Notes under the pieces: generated by a model | The model's input: only the letters and a program-made list of their open reading frames with translations | What the model was told of the DNA's origin: nothing | Databases searched by the model: none | Assembly: GCA_000747625.2 (NCBI GenBank) | Contig: JQDQ01000203.1 | Span: forward strand, 1-42,242 | Length of the DNA: 42,242 nt | Reading direction: 5' to 3' | DNA from: Smithella sp. SCADC | GTDB taxonomy: Bacteria; Desulfobacterota; Syntrophia; Syntrophales; Smithellaceae | Translations under genes and position numbers: made by a program | Shown: one piece after another, positions 23,936-33,120 of the stretch | How positions within the stretch are numbered: the first letter of the stretch is position 1 | How the letters are laid out: every line of letters starts with the position of its first letter

Positions 23936-25507
23936 ATGAGTGACGACTTACAAAAAGACACAACTCAAGGCAAAATCAAAGAGTTTGAGCAAAAAAGTCA
24001 ATCCATAAAAATGATGGGCGGAGAAAAACAAATTAAGAAACAGCACGACTTAAAGAAACTTACCGCCCGCGAACGGCTGGATTTGTTTTTTGATAAAGAT
24101 ACTTTTCAGGAAGTTCAACTTTTTGTCAAGCACCGCTCTACCCTCTTTGGTCTGGATAAAAAAGAAATTCCTTCTGACGGCGTTATTACCGGATTTGGTA
24201 AAGTTAACGGACGCACAGTATTTACGGCGGCCCAGGATTTCACCAGCTCCGGCGGCTCTCTGGGTGAAATGCATGCGAAGAAAATATGGAAAATAATGGA
24301 TATGGCAATTGCCGCCCAAAAACCTTTTGTGGCTCTTAATGATTCCGGCGGTGCACGCATTCAGGAAGGAGTTCCCTCTCTGGAGGGCTATGGCGGAATT
24401 TTTTACCGCAACACGATAGGCTCAGGTTATATTCCGCAGATTACTGCCATTTTGGGACCGACAGCCGGGGGCGCCGTTTATTCACCGGCTCTTGCCGACT
24501 GGGTTTTTATGGTTAAAGACAGCAGCTATATGTATATCACCGGGCCGGACGTCATAAAAGCCGCCATCGATGAAGAAGTGACCCATGATGAACTGGGCGG
24601 AGCTATAGCCCACGCTACAAAAAGCGGCGTCTGTCATTTTGTTACGGAAAACGATACTGAATGCATCGAGAAAATAAAAACACTCCTTTCCTATCTGCCG
24701 GATAGTTGCCACTCTCCCCTGCCTCTGGCTGATTCCACAGATAGCGCTCAACGAATTTGCACGGAACTGGATACGATTATTCCCGATAAGACCAATCGCG
24801 TATACGATATGAAGAAAATTATCAAATCTGTTGCCGATAATAATGAAATGTTTGAACCGTTTGAACTCTGGGCGAAAAATATCATCGTCGCTTTTATCCG
24901 CATTATGGGCAAGCCGGTCGGTGTCATTGCCAATAATCCCCGGTTTGCCGCCGGTGTTTTGGATATAAACGCGTCCGATAAAGCTTCCCGCTTTATCCGC
25001 TTTTGCGATGCTTTTAATATTCCGCTTTTGACTTTTACCGACGTTCCCGGATATATGCCGGGCACGATTCAGGAATGGGCAGGGATAATCCGCCACGGCG
25101 CCAAGCTTCTCCACGCTTATTCGGAAGCAACTGTGCCGAAAATAACCGTCATCACCCGCAAAGCATACGGCGGAGCATATATCGGCATGTGCAGCAAACA
25201 ATTAGGCGCTGATTATGTCATGGCATGGCCAACAGCTGAAATTGCCGTTTTGGGCGGAGAAGGCGCCTGCAATATAATTTACCGCAGTGAAATTTCCGCC
25301 GCCGCTGATCCTGCTGCCAGAAAAGCTGAACTTGTCGCCTCCTATGAAGATCAATTCAGCAATCCTTATTTTGCTGCATCTCTGGGTATTATCGAAGAAA
25401 TCATCGTTCCCCACGATACTCGCAAAAGAATTGTGGCTCTGCTGGATGCGCTGAAAGATAAAAAAGAAACACGGCTATCCAAGAAACACAACAACATTCC
25501 TCTTTAA
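23936..25507 (+). CDS. Acyl-CoA carboxyltransferase (12S / PccB / MmdA type)
   Basis: 523 residues with two crotonase-like halves. LNDSGGARIQEG and GPTAGGAVYSPALADW form the acyl-CoA site; FTDVPGYMPGT and ITRKAYGGAYIGMCSK form the biotin site. Members carry carboxyl groups between biotin and propionyl-CoA/methylmalonyl-CoA (transcarboxylase 12S, decarboxylase alpha, PccB). No biotin carrier or biotin carboxylase is adjacent. With the 5S-like subunit at 11131 it could make methylmalonyl-CoA:pyruvate transcarboxylase, as used in propionate metabolism. It starts at ATG 23936, with AAGGAG about 13 nt upstream. Confidence 0.9.
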   Translation: MSDDLQKDTTQGKIKEFEQKSQSIKMMGGEKQIKKQHDLKKLTARERLDLFFDKDTFQEVQLFVKHRSTLFGLDKKEIPSDGVITGFGKVNGRTVFTAAQDFTSSGGSLGEMHAKKIWKIMDMAIAAQKPFVALNDSGGARIQEGVPSLEGYGGIFYRNTIGSGYIPQITAILGPTAGGAVYSPALADWVFMVKDSSYMYITGPDVIKAAIDEEVTHDELGGAIAHATKSGVCHFVTENDTECIEKIKTLLSYLPDSCHSPLPLADSTDSAQRICTELDTIIPDKTNRVYDMKKIIKSVADNNEMFEPFELWAKNIIVAFIRIMGKPVGVIANNPRFAAGVLDINASDKASRFIRFCDAFNIPLLTFTDVPGYMPGTIQEWAGIIRHGAKLLHAYSEATVPKITVITRKAYGGAYIGMCSKQLGADYVMAWPTAEIAVLGGEGACNIIYRSEISAAADPAARKAELVASYEDQFSNPYFAASLGIIEEIIVPHDTRKRIVALLDALKDKKETRLSKKHNNIPL

Positions 25508-25522
25508 TATTCGGGAGTGGAT

Positions 25523-25888
25523 GTGTACAGCTTACTTACCGACTTAATAGTCCTGGCACATTTCTCATTTATTGTTTTTATTATTTGTGGTGGTTTGTTA
25601 GTTATTCGCTGGCCTAAAATTGCTTTTATACATTTACCTGCGGTAGTTTGGGGAGCAATTGTGGAATTTTTCGGATGGATTTGCCCGTTAACACCTCTGG
25701 AAAATTATTTTCGTAATCTGGCTGGTGCTAATCAATACAGCGGTGATTTTGTTATGCGATACCTTGTTCCGATAATCTACCCGGAAACTTTGACATCTAC
25801 GATACAAACAGTTCTGGGTATTGCGGTTATCGTAATAAATGTTTTTGCCTACACCATTGCATTACGTAAACATATGCACAGTTGGTAA
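25523..25888 (+). CDS. DUF2784 membrane protein
   Basis: About 121 residues with three or four hydrophobic segments. LIVLAHFSFIVFIICGGLLVIRWP-type start, AFIHLPAVVWGAIVEFFGW and CPLTPLENYFR match the DUF2784 family of small inner-membrane proteins. GTG 25523 is preferred because GGGAG lies five bases upstream; GTG 25517 lies right at that site. No biochemical role is known. It is 15 bp after the carboxylase and overlaps the next gene by 7 bp, which ties it to the downstream cluster. Confidence 0.82.
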   Translation: MYSLLTDLIVLAHFSFIVFIICGGLLVIRWPKIAFIHLPAVVWGAIVEFFGWICPLTPLENYFRNLAGANQYSGDFVMRYLVPIIYPETLTSTIQTVLGIAVIVINVFAYTIALRKHMHSW

Positions 25889-26223
25889 TAAAAAAATTGA
25901 TCCATTCGATATTTCTACAGATTTCTCGTTTAAACAACTCACACAATAAAAACTATGAATGCCCCCAAGGAAACGAAGAAAACGCGGTTAATTTATTTCT
26001 CAATCAGCTCCAGCAGGAAGAACTTGTTATTGTCATAGATGACAAATTGACCGATTCGCCCCTGCCGCAGAACTGGAAAAATCAAATTATGACAAATGGA
26101 AGCAAAACAGTTTTTAATGCCCCCGTTTTGAATAAATATACTGATATGCAGGATTTGTTGATTTTGGATCCGATTCATGAAGTGGATGCTACAGGATGGC
26201 CTTCAACCAAACCTTCAGAATGA
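25882..26223 (+). CDS. Shortened PqqD-like (RRE) protein with C-terminal tail
   Basis: 113 residues from TTG 25882; no better start is visible. The stretch EENAVNLFLNQLQQEELVIVID matches the last helix of PqqD-type peptide-recognition domains, which usually read like veeFLeqLeeegLi. The N-terminal hairpin and first helices of the fold are not recognisable, so it is short or truncated. The C-terminus, APVLNKYTDMQDLLILDPIH then EVDATGWP, is an acidic, hydrophobic tail with a look of its own. I have the impression that similar tails occur on PqqD-like proteins next to HPr-kinase-related genes, but cannot verify this. It overlaps the DUF2784 stop and precedes the nucleotidyltransferase by 27 bp. 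Likely role: binding or presenting a peptide. Confidence 0.6.
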   Translation: MVIKKLIHSIFLQISRLNNSHNKNYECPQGNEENAVNLFLNQLQQEELVIVIDDKLTDSPLPQNWKNQIMTNGSKTVFNAPVLNKYTDMQDLLILDPIHEVDATGWPSTKPSE

Positions 26224-26250
26224 TCGGAGTGAACCAATTTTTCAAACTGT

Positions 26251-27411
26251 ATGAATAATACGATAAACTCCGGAAATTTTGATTTAGTGACACCCCCTCA
26301 GGAACTACTCTTAAAAGCAGCTCTGCTTTCAGGCGAAGAAGCGCTTGAATCTTGGAGAAAATGGCAGGATGCGATTGACTGGAACGAATTTCTCGATCAT
26401 GGTTCTTTCCGTTTACTCCCTCTACTTTATACTAATCTGTATAATCATGGTGTTGATGATCCCGCCATGGGAAAACTTAAAGGAATTTATCGTCAGGCCT
26501 GGAGTAAAAATCAAACACTCTTCCATGAGATGGCCAAGGTTGTCAAATATCTGCAACATGCAGGCATTAAGACAATGCTTCTCAAAGGAGCTTCTTTATC
26601 GCTGCTTTATTATAAAAATAACGGCGCCCGGCCAATGGCCGATATAGATGTTCTTGTACCTTTTAAACAAGTGCGCCAAGCCTGTGAATTACTGCAAAAA
26701 GCTGGATGGACATCACCTCTACCGTTATCTGAACTGGATTTGACTTTTGGCCATGCCGTTCAGTTGAATAACAGCGTTAATCAGGAATTTGATCTTCACT
26801 GGCACCCATTTAATAGTTGCTGTGACGAGTATGAAAAAGATTTCTGGGATGGAGCAATCCCTGTAAAGATGGCAAACGTTAATTCTTTGGCGCCCAACCC
26901 CACAAATATGTTATTTCATGTGATCATTCATGGGATGGCCTGGAATCCGGTTCCGTCAATCCGCTGGGTCGCTGACGCGATAACCCTGATTAACTCGGAT
27001 AACTTCGCCATAGATTGGCAACAATTAGTCGATATGGCTCGGAAACAATATTTATCGCTGCGGTTAAATAATGGACTGCAATATTTGTATGATAATTTTC
27101 ATCCTTCAATCCCTCCATCTGTAATGGCGTCAGCATTAAATCTTCCCGCATCTTATCTCGAAAAGATTGAATATCGTTTTATGATACGTAACCGGGATGA
27201 AGAAAGCTCCGGGCCTTACAATGCGTTCTTTTGCCATCTTTGCCGTTTTCGCAGATTAAATTCAGGAAAAGTTATTTTCCCCATTGGTAAATTTTTCAGG
27301 TCTTTGCAGTGGAGAATGAATGCAAGTAATAACTATGAACTCTTTTACAAAGGTTTAAGACTTTCTGCGAATATGTTTCTTTCCAGACCGTTTCAAGTTC
27401 GTCGCCGTTGA
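26251..27411 (+). CDS. Nucleotidyltransferase family protein (NTP_transf_5)
   Basis: 386 residues. The nucleotidyltransferase core is seen as MLLKGASLSLLYY (109-121) followed by ARPMADIDVLV with paired aspartates at 131 and 133, then EFDLHWHP (about 180). This is the pattern of the NTP_transf_5 family often found next to PqqD-like and HPr-kinase-like proteins. It may move a nucleotide to a peptide, sugar or protein hydroxyl; the target is unknown. A helical C-terminal half follows. No clear ribosome site precedes the ATG. Confidence 0.8.
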   Translation: MNNTINSGNFDLVTPPQELLLKAALLSGEEALESWRKWQDAIDWNEFLDHGSFRLLPLLYTNLYNHGVDDPAMGKLKGIYRQAWSKNQTLFHEMAKVVKYLQHAGIKTMLLKGASLSLLYYKNNGARPMADIDVLVPFKQVRQACELLQKAGWTSPLPLSELDLTFGHAVQLNNSVNQEFDLHWHPFNSCCDEYEKDFWDGAIPVKMANVNSLAPNPTNMLFHVIIHGMAWNPVPSIRWVADAITLINSDNFAIDWQQLVDMARKQYLSLRLNNGLQYLYDNFHPSIPPSVMASALNLPASYLEKIEYRFMIRNRDEESSGPYNAFFCHLCRFRRLNSGKVIFPIGKFFRSLQWRMNASNNYELFYKGLRLSANMFLSRPFQVRRR

Positions 27412-27450
27412 TTTTTTAATTCTTAACTAAAGAAACAGGATATTTGATTT

Positions 27451-29247
27451 ATGTACAAACCACAGAAAAGCGAAGCCGAACAACATGATTTTTTTAACAA
27501 GAGCTATGATAAGTTTCTCCAGGCAAAGTCCGCCGCCGGTGAAATCAATTTCTATTATCGTATAGCCGATACGACCGTATGTTTGAAATTCGCCGGGGAG
27601 CGGCTTGTTCCCTACCTTACACCGGCACTGGATCATCTCCGTTTGACTGATGATTGCGTCCCCGACTTTACAATCTGCATTTGGGACAGCGACTCTACAA
27701 AAGTGGAAATGGTTCCTCCGCCCTGTACAAAAGATTGCTTTACCGACCGGGGTGACATTTGGGGTTTTAATAGTCATCGTATAAAAGCGGCTTTTCATTG
27801 GATTGAATGTTCCGTAAATCTCATGGATCTTGATAAAAAAACGGGGATTTATTGGGTGCAAACAGCCGAGACATTACCTTACTGGGTGGTAGCTTCTCCT
27901 TTGCGAACAATTTTCCATTGGTGGATGGAGAATAACGGATGCCAGCTTCTGCACGCAGCGGCAGTGGGCAATGAAAATGGTGCGGTGTTAATCACAGGAA
28001 AAGGAGGAGTTGGTAAATCAACAACAGCCTTATCCTGCCTTCAGGATGGTCTTTTCTATATTGCTGATGATTATGTGATAACCAAACTTAAACCTGCTCC
28101 CGCTGTTGTAAGTCTATACTGCACAGCGAAGTTAAATGCCGATCACGTTATTAATTTTCCTGATTTATCCAGACTTATTAATAATACTGAAAAACTCGAT
28201 CAGGAAAAGGCTGTGCTTTTTCTAAATCACAACCTTGATCAAAAGTTAGTTACGGAAATGCCTCTCAAGGCAATCTTAACACCTCAAATTGCTGATGAAC
28301 ATGATTCCCATATTAAACCTGTTTCCCGTTGGGACATTCAAAGGGCAATGTCATTTACAACCATGTCTCAATTGCCGTATGTCGGTGATCATACTCATAA
28401 TTATATAAGCCAATTAGCTTCATCACTGCCGCATTATATTCTGGAGATCGGAAAAGATTTTACCAGAATACCGGTAGCTATATCTGATTTCTTATCTGAT
28501 CCCGATAATTTTCCAGTCATTAAAGATACTGAACCCTGGAGTTTATGTCGCAAAGATGAAAGACCTTTGGTCAGTGTGATCATCCCTGTTTATAATGGAG
28601 AGAATTTTATCAGAGAAGCGGTTGAGAACGTATTGTCACAAAAATATCCGGCACTGGAAATAATAATTATTAATGATGGTTCCACGGATGGGACAGAGGC
28701 AATAATCACACAGCTTCCTGTCGATGTCCGCTATTTAACCCAGACCAACAGCGGACCCGCTGCGGCGCGAAATAAAGGTATCCGTGACGCTTCGGGAGAA
28801 TTTATCACTTTTCTCGATGCTGATGACCTGTGGCCTGAGAATAATTTGAATATCATGGTTGATGAAATGCTTAGAAACCCTGAAATGGATGTTATTCGCG
28901 GATATGCGCAACTCATGGAATTTGACAAAACAGGCGGAGGCTTTAAATACGTCGGTAATCCCAAGGAATCATTTCCGGATTATATCGGTGCGGCCATATA
29001 CCGTAAATCGGCGTTCGGAAAAGTGGGACTTTTTGATCCCATGCTCAGATTCGGTGAAGACGCGGACTGGTATATCCGTGCCCGTGAAAAGCAGTTAAAT
29101 ATAAAACGCTTGGAAGAAACCTCCTTATTTGTTCGAAGACATGGGGGAAATATGACGGAAGGGAAAAATATGGTCGAATTGAATGCTTTGAAAGTATTCA
29201 AGAAATCTATCGAACGAAGAAGAATGCAAGGACAAACTCAAAATTGA
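27451..29247 (+). CDS. HPr-kinase-like domain fused to GT2 glycosyltransferase
   Basis: 598 residues in one frame. Residues 1-350 resemble HPr serine kinase-related proteins: LLHAAAVGNENGAVLITGKGGVGKSTTA-type P-loop (Gly183-Thr191) followed by FYIADDYVIT (about 203-211). Residues 371-598 are a family-2 glycosyltransferase: LVSVIIPVYNGENF, IINDGSTDGT, the DADD metal motif at 456-459 and GEDADWYIRA. The kinase-like part probably phosphorylates a Ser/Thr or a small molecule; the GT part uses a nucleotide sugar. The fusion links the two steps physically. The stop overlaps the next GT2 start (TTGA). No sign of a frame error at the junction. Confidence 0.85.
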   Translation: MYKPQKSEAEQHDFFNKSYDKFLQAKSAAGEINFYYRIADTTVCLKFAGERLVPYLTPALDHLRLTDDCVPDFTICIWDSDSTKVEMVPPPCTKDCFTDRGDIWGFNSHRIKAAFHWIECSVNLMDLDKKTGIYWVQTAETLPYWVVASPLRTIFHWWMENNGCQLLHAAAVGNENGAVLITGKGGVGKSTTALSCLQDGLFYIADDYVITKLKPAPAVVSLYCTAKLNADHVINFPDLSRLINNTEKLDQEKAVLFLNHNLDQKLVTEMPLKAILTPQIADEHDSHIKPVSRWDIQRAMSFTTMSQLPYVGDHTHNYISQLASSLPHYILEIGKDFTRIPVAISDFLSDPDNFPVIKDTEPWSLCRKDERPLVSVIIPVYNGENFIREAVENVLSQKYPALEIIIINDGSTDGTEAIITQLPVDVRYLTQTNSGPAAARNKGIRDASGEFITFLDADDLWPENNLNIMVDEMLRNPEMDVIRGYAQLMEFDKTGGGFKYVGNPKESFPDYIGAAIYRKSAFGKVGLFDPMLRFGEDADWYIRAREKQLNIKRLEETSLFVRRHGGNMTEGKNMVELNALKVFKKSIERRRMQGQTQN

Positions 29248-29921
29248 AACCATTGATAAGTGTTATCCTGCCTGTTTTTAACGGAGAGAAATATCTCGCC
29301 GAAGCGATTGAAAGCGTGCTGGCTCAATCTTATTGTCCGCTGGAATTAATAATCGTAGACGACGGTTCAACTGATGGAAGTGCGGCAATCGCTCAAAGCT
29401 ATAAGGAGACGCGATATATTTACCAGAGTAACATGGGCGTTGCGGTTGCACGTAACACCGGCCTCGCTGCTGTTAAAGGAGATTTTATCGCTTTCCTGGA
29501 TGCTGATGATATATGGCATCCACTCAAGCTACAAATACAAATTGATTATCTGCAGGAACATCCTTCCGTTATGTACACATTATCGAAAATAAATAATTTT
29601 GTAGAACCAGGATGCAATATACATCCCGATAAATTACAATCCATTTTAAAAAACGAACAAATAAACCTGGCGTCACTGGTTGCCCATAAAGCAGTTTTTG
29701 ACCAGATAGGCGGATTTAATCCCCGTTATCATGTCAGTGAAGATTTTGACTGGATTACGCGGGCTAAAGACGCAGGCATACCCATGGTGATTCTCCCTGA
29801 AGTTCTTTTGCAAAGACGCATTCATAATTTTAATATATCATTCACGCAACTACAGGCTTGTATAGCCAACAGGTTTCACATATTAAAAGAGTCCATAGAT
29901 CGTCAGCGCATAAAAAAATGA
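29244..29921 (+). CDS. Family-2 glycosyltransferase
   Basis: 225 residues, start TTG 29244 overlapping the previous stop by 4 bp. GT-A fold: LISVILPVFNGEKYL, VDDGSTDGS, AVARNTGL, FLDADDIW (metal site) and SEDFDWITRA (acceptor and base region). It transfers a sugar from a nucleotide donor; no transmembrane anchor. It is close in sequence to the GT2 part of the upstream fusion and to the next gene, suggesting tandem duplication. Confidence 0.88.
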   Translation: MKPLISVILPVFNGEKYLAEAIESVLAQSYCPLELIIVDDGSTDGSAAIAQSYKETRYIYQSNMGVAVARNTGLAAVKGDFIAFLDADDIWHPLKLQIQIDYLQEHPSVMYTLSKINNFVEPGCNIHPDKLQSILKNEQINLASLVAHKAVFDQIGGFNPRYHVSEDFDWITRAKDAGIPMVILPEVLLQRRIHNFNISFTQLQACIANRFHILKESIDRQRIKK

Positions 29922-29930
29922 TGGCAAACA

Positions 29931-30620
29931 ATGAATTATAATCCTCTGATCAGTGTCATTATCCCTGTTTACAATGGTGATAAATATCTTGCCGAAGCCA
30001 TTGAAAGCGTACTTACCCAAACCGGTTTCAGACTTGATTTAATCGTTGTGGATGATGGATCTATCGACAATACAGCAAAGGTCGCCGAAAGTTTTGGTTC
30101 TTTAATCCGGTATAATTATCAAATTAACGCGGGAATTGGTGCTGCCCGTAATAGGGGCATCGCATTAGCAAAGGGAGATTTTTTTGCCTTTCTTGATGCG
30201 GACGATCTCTGGACGGAAAACAAAATAAAACGACAATTGATGGCATTTGAAGCGGATCCTCATCTGGATATAGCCTTTGGTCACATCCAGCAATTTTATA
30301 GCCCGGATTTGACTCAGTCGGAGAAAGACCGGATAAACATTCCCGTAGAAATCATGCAGGGACATCATACAGGTACAATGCTCATTAAAAAAAAATCTTT
30401 TTTACATGTCGGTTTATTCAATGAAGAATTAAGAATCGGCGAATTTATTGACTGGTATGCCAGAGCTATGGAATTAAACATCAAGAGTATCATGCTGACG
30501 GATGTTCTTTTGAAGCGACGTATCCACAATACTAATCAAGGAATTTCTCAGCGTGATCAAAGATCAGGATATGTTCATGCATTAAAAGCAGCTTTGGACC
30601 GCCGACGTGGCGGGAGGTAA
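29931..30620 (+). CDS. Family-2 glycosyltransferase
   Basis: 229 residues. LISVIIPVYNGDKYL, VDDGSIDNT, GAARNRGIALAKGD, FLDADDLW, and a late IGEFIDWYARA in which the ED pair of its neighbours is replaced by EF. So the catalytic-base position may be altered. It is the third GT2 domain in a row and lies 9 bp after the second. Soluble, likely acting at the cytoplasmic face. Confidence 0.87.
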   Translation: MNYNPLISVIIPVYNGDKYLAEAIESVLTQTGFRLDLIVVDDGSIDNTAKVAESFGSLIRYNYQINAGIGAARNRGIALAKGDFFAFLDADDLWTENKIKRQLMAFEADPHLDIAFGHIQQFYSPDLTQSEKDRINIPVEIMQGHHTGTMLIKKKSFLHVGLFNEELRIGEFIDWYARAMELNIKSIMLTDVLLKRRIHNTNQGISQRDQRSGYVHALKAALDRRRGGR

Positions 30621-30656
30621 TTTTTCAAATCTCGTTTTCTTAGTCAAGGATTTACC

Positions 30657-31712
30657 ATGTTACATCAAATAAGCAATAACAGACGCGATCTTCTATGGGA
30701 AAGACCATTGGAGTCAATTGCCATTGTGCTTACAATGCGATGTAATCTCCGCTGTAAAATGTGTGGTGTATGGGGAAGTCATATTAAAGATATACCTTAT
30801 GAAAAGGTTTTATCCCTACTGGATAACGCATATGAATTGGGAGCTCGTCACTTTGATCCCTTTGGTACGGAACTCTTCGTGCGGAATGATATGCCGGATA
30901 TCCTTGCCTATGCAGAACAAATCGGATTTCGTGAAATATATGTTGTGTCCAATGGACTTTTATTAAATCGGTCTTCATTGCTCGATCTCCTGTCAAAGTT
31001 GAAGAGTCTGGTAATGATTATATCCATAGATGGTCCCAAAGCTATCCATGACGAACCGCGAGGTAATGGCGTATATAACAGGGCTGTTTCTTCACTTCGC
31101 GAACTTATTTGCAAGGGAATAAAAACCAGTATTGCTTCAATTATTATGCGCCCGACCCTCAACCATTTGGACAAAATTGTCGATCTGGCTGCTGATCTGA
31201 ATATTCCTGTCATTTCCATGCAACCTTATAATCGTGATCTGGCAGGTCCTGATTGCGATCATTTAATGTTTGAATTCAGAATTGATGAAAAGAAAATGCT
31301 CGCCAATAAAATAAATAATCTTTTAAAATACGCACGACAAAAAAACGTAATTTATACGGAAAACATGTTGAAATATGTGGCACCTTATCTTGCCGAAGGT
31401 GTAAACCCTTTTCCTACCAAAGATTGTCAGATTCCGTCTAAAACGTTGGTTGTTGACATTGAGGGCAATACTAATCCATGTTTTGTGATCAAGAGAAACA
31501 TGGGCAACATAAACGAAACGAATCTCTCTTCGATCTGGCACAGTGATATACGCAAAGAGTTCGTCACATCGGCCCTCGCCAAAAAATGCTCCAGATGTCT
31601 TAGAGCCTGTAGTGATGTGGATGGTTATAATAGCAAGGGAATAAAGAACAGCAAATTCTTCAATGTTATGGATTGGCGATTAGTACGTTATTTAAAAAAG
31701 ATTTCAAATTAA
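30657..31712 (+). CDS. Radical SAM/SPASM enzyme
   Basis: 351 residues. CNLRCKMC places the 4Fe-4S ligands at Cys29, Cys33 and Cys36. The barrel continues through YVVSNGLLL and ISIDGPKAIHDEPRG. The C-terminal SPASM-like region has Cys257, Cys275 and CSRCLRAC (311, 314, 318) for auxiliary clusters. Relatives modify ribosomal peptides or proteins (PqqE and anSME-like), though some act on sugars. AAGGA precedes the ATG by about 7 nt. It sits between GT2 genes and a membrane protein and downstream of a PqqD-like gene, which favours a peptide substrate. The substrate is not identified. Confidence 0.87.
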   Translation: MLHQISNNRRDLLWERPLESIAIVLTMRCNLRCKMCGVWGSHIKDIPYEKVLSLLDNAYELGARHFDPFGTELFVRNDMPDILAYAEQIGFREIYVVSNGLLLNRSSLLDLLSKLKSLVMIISIDGPKAIHDEPRGNGVYNRAVSSLRELICKGIKTSIASIIMRPTLNHLDKIVDLAADLNIPVISMQPYNRDLAGPDCDHLMFEFRIDEKKMLANKINNLLKYARQKNVIYTENMLKYVAPYLAEGVNPFPTKDCQIPSKTLVVDIEGNTNPCFVIKRNMGNINETNLSSIWHSDIRKEFVTSALAKKCSRCLRACSDVDGYNSKGIKNSKFFNVMDWRLVRYLKKISN

Positions 31713-31737
31713 TGAAAAGAAATTTAAAGGCAGCGCA

Positions 31738-33120
31738 ATGTGTCAAAATCTGACCAGATTAAAAAAATTGGGCGTGTTTCTTACGGCTGCACTTATTTTG
31801 TCCTGCGTAGCATTTTACAACGGTTATCCTCTGGTTTATCCTGACACAGGCGGCTATATCGGTTTACAGGATAATTTGATACGCAGTCTCTTTTACAATC
31901 TTTTTATTTTCCCCTCTTTATGGTTTAAATCTCTTTGGCCTGTTGTTTTTCTGCAATCCCTTATCATTGCTCATCTTCTTCAGCTTGTTCTGCGCGTCGT
32001 CTTCAAAACAACTTCTCTATTCTTCTATCTCCTGATAATAACGCTTCTTTGCGCTCTCACAAATCTGCCTTGGTTTACAGGCTTTATCATGCCGGACATA
32101 TTTACAGGAACAATGATTCTTTCACTTTATCTCTTAATCTTTTGCACCGATCACTTAAGTCTTGGTGAAAAAATATATCTTTTCCTGCTTACAGTATTAT
32201 CCGCCACTGTTCATTTAACTCATATTCCTCTCGCCGTGGGTGTTATTGCTATTTCCTGGTTTTTCCGGATGTTCATCAAAAATAAAGAATTTCTTCCCAT
32301 GCCGCGTTTATTAATCTCATGTTGCGCAATATCTCTCGCTTTTATACTTATTATTGCCAATAACTACCGTCTCTATGGCGCATTTACAATGTCTCGCGGA
32401 GGATACGCTTTTCTTCTGTCAATGTTGATTTGCGATGGCCCGGCAGTGAATTATCTCGAAGAGAGCTGTCCTTCGAAAAGATATAAACTTTGTGATTATA
32501 TCGATGAATTGCCTTCCCAGCCCGATCAGTTTCTCTGGTCTGTAGAAAGCCCGTTTCGCAAAGTTGGTTGGATAAGCGGCTATCGTATAGAGGGAAACGA
32601 AATCATTAAAGAAACAATAATACGTTTTCCTTTTTTAATAATCAAGAATTCCCTCTTAAATACAATTCGTCAGTTACCCATGATTAACAATTGGTATGGT
32701 ATATGTTCCTATATTAAGTTTCCATATCCCACTGAAATAATCAGGGATTATTACCCGAGCGATTTCCATGCCTATGCAACATCCAGGCAAAGTTTAAATT
32801 CATTATCCCTGAATTTTTTCAATCGTCTTCACCGTACGGTAATTTGTTTTAGCTTGCTACTTGCACCTTTTATGTTCATCATCTTTCTGAAGTATCGACA
32901 ATATCTGCCGTCACTTCTGCTGATTTCGATAGCTTGTGCTTATGTCATTAGTTCGTTCATTACCGGCACATTAAATCCACATAATCGATATGGAAGCCGT
33001 ATTATCTGGCTACTGCCTTTCTTCAGCATGGCATCGTTGATGCATGTTATTGATAACTGGAAAGAGTATTTACGGACAAGGATTGACAATAGTGTTCATA
33101 CGTCTGGGATTAGAAAATAA
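31738..33120 (+). CDS. Polytopic membrane protein, GT-C-like
   Basis: 460 residues with about 9-11 hydrophobic segments. The first extracytoplasmic loop reads NGYPLVYPDTGGYI, with an Asp after helix 1, as in GT-C glycosyltransferases, and a soluble insert lies at about 235-330. AAAGG lies 7 nt before the ATG. No motif fixes the reaction. It could transfer a lipid-linked sugar on the periplasmic side. It resembles in style the frameshifted membrane protein at 20953. The gene overlaps the next one by 29 bp. Confidence 0.75.
   Translation: MCQNLTRLKKLGVFLTAALILSCVAFYNGYPLVYPDTGGYIGLQDNLIRSLFYNLFIFPSLWFKSLWPVVFLQSLIIAHLLQLVLRVVFKTTSLFFYLLIITLLCALTNLPWFTGFIMPDIFTGTMILSLYLLIFCTDHLSLGEKIYLFLLTVLSATVHLTHIPLAVGVIAISWFFRMFIKNKEFLPMPRLLISCCAISLAFILIIANNYRLYGAFTMSRGGYAFLLSMLICDGPAVNYLEESCPSKRYKLCDYIDELPSQPDQFLWSVESPFRKVGWISGYRIEGNEIIKETIIRFPFLIIKNSLLNTIRQLPMINNWYGICSYIKFPYPTEIIRDYYPSDFHAYATSRQSLNSLSLNFFNRLHRTVICFSLLLAPFMFIIFLKYRQYLPSLLLISIACAYVISSFITGTLNPHNRYGSRIIWLLPFFSMASLMHVIDNWKEYLRTRIDNSVHTSGIRK

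Noticed and set aside
23665-23961. 98-codon minus-strand frame between truA and the carboxylase gene
   Set aside because: Its start lies inside the carboxylase gene and its end inside truA, and its composition is that of AT-rich spacer. An internal ATG at 23796 has a fair ribosome site, so a 43-residue peptide cannot be fully excluded.
24482-25201. 239-codon minus-strand frame inside the 12S carboxyltransferase gene
   Set aside because: It lies wholly opposite a gene with clear family motifs and has no recognisable domain of its own.
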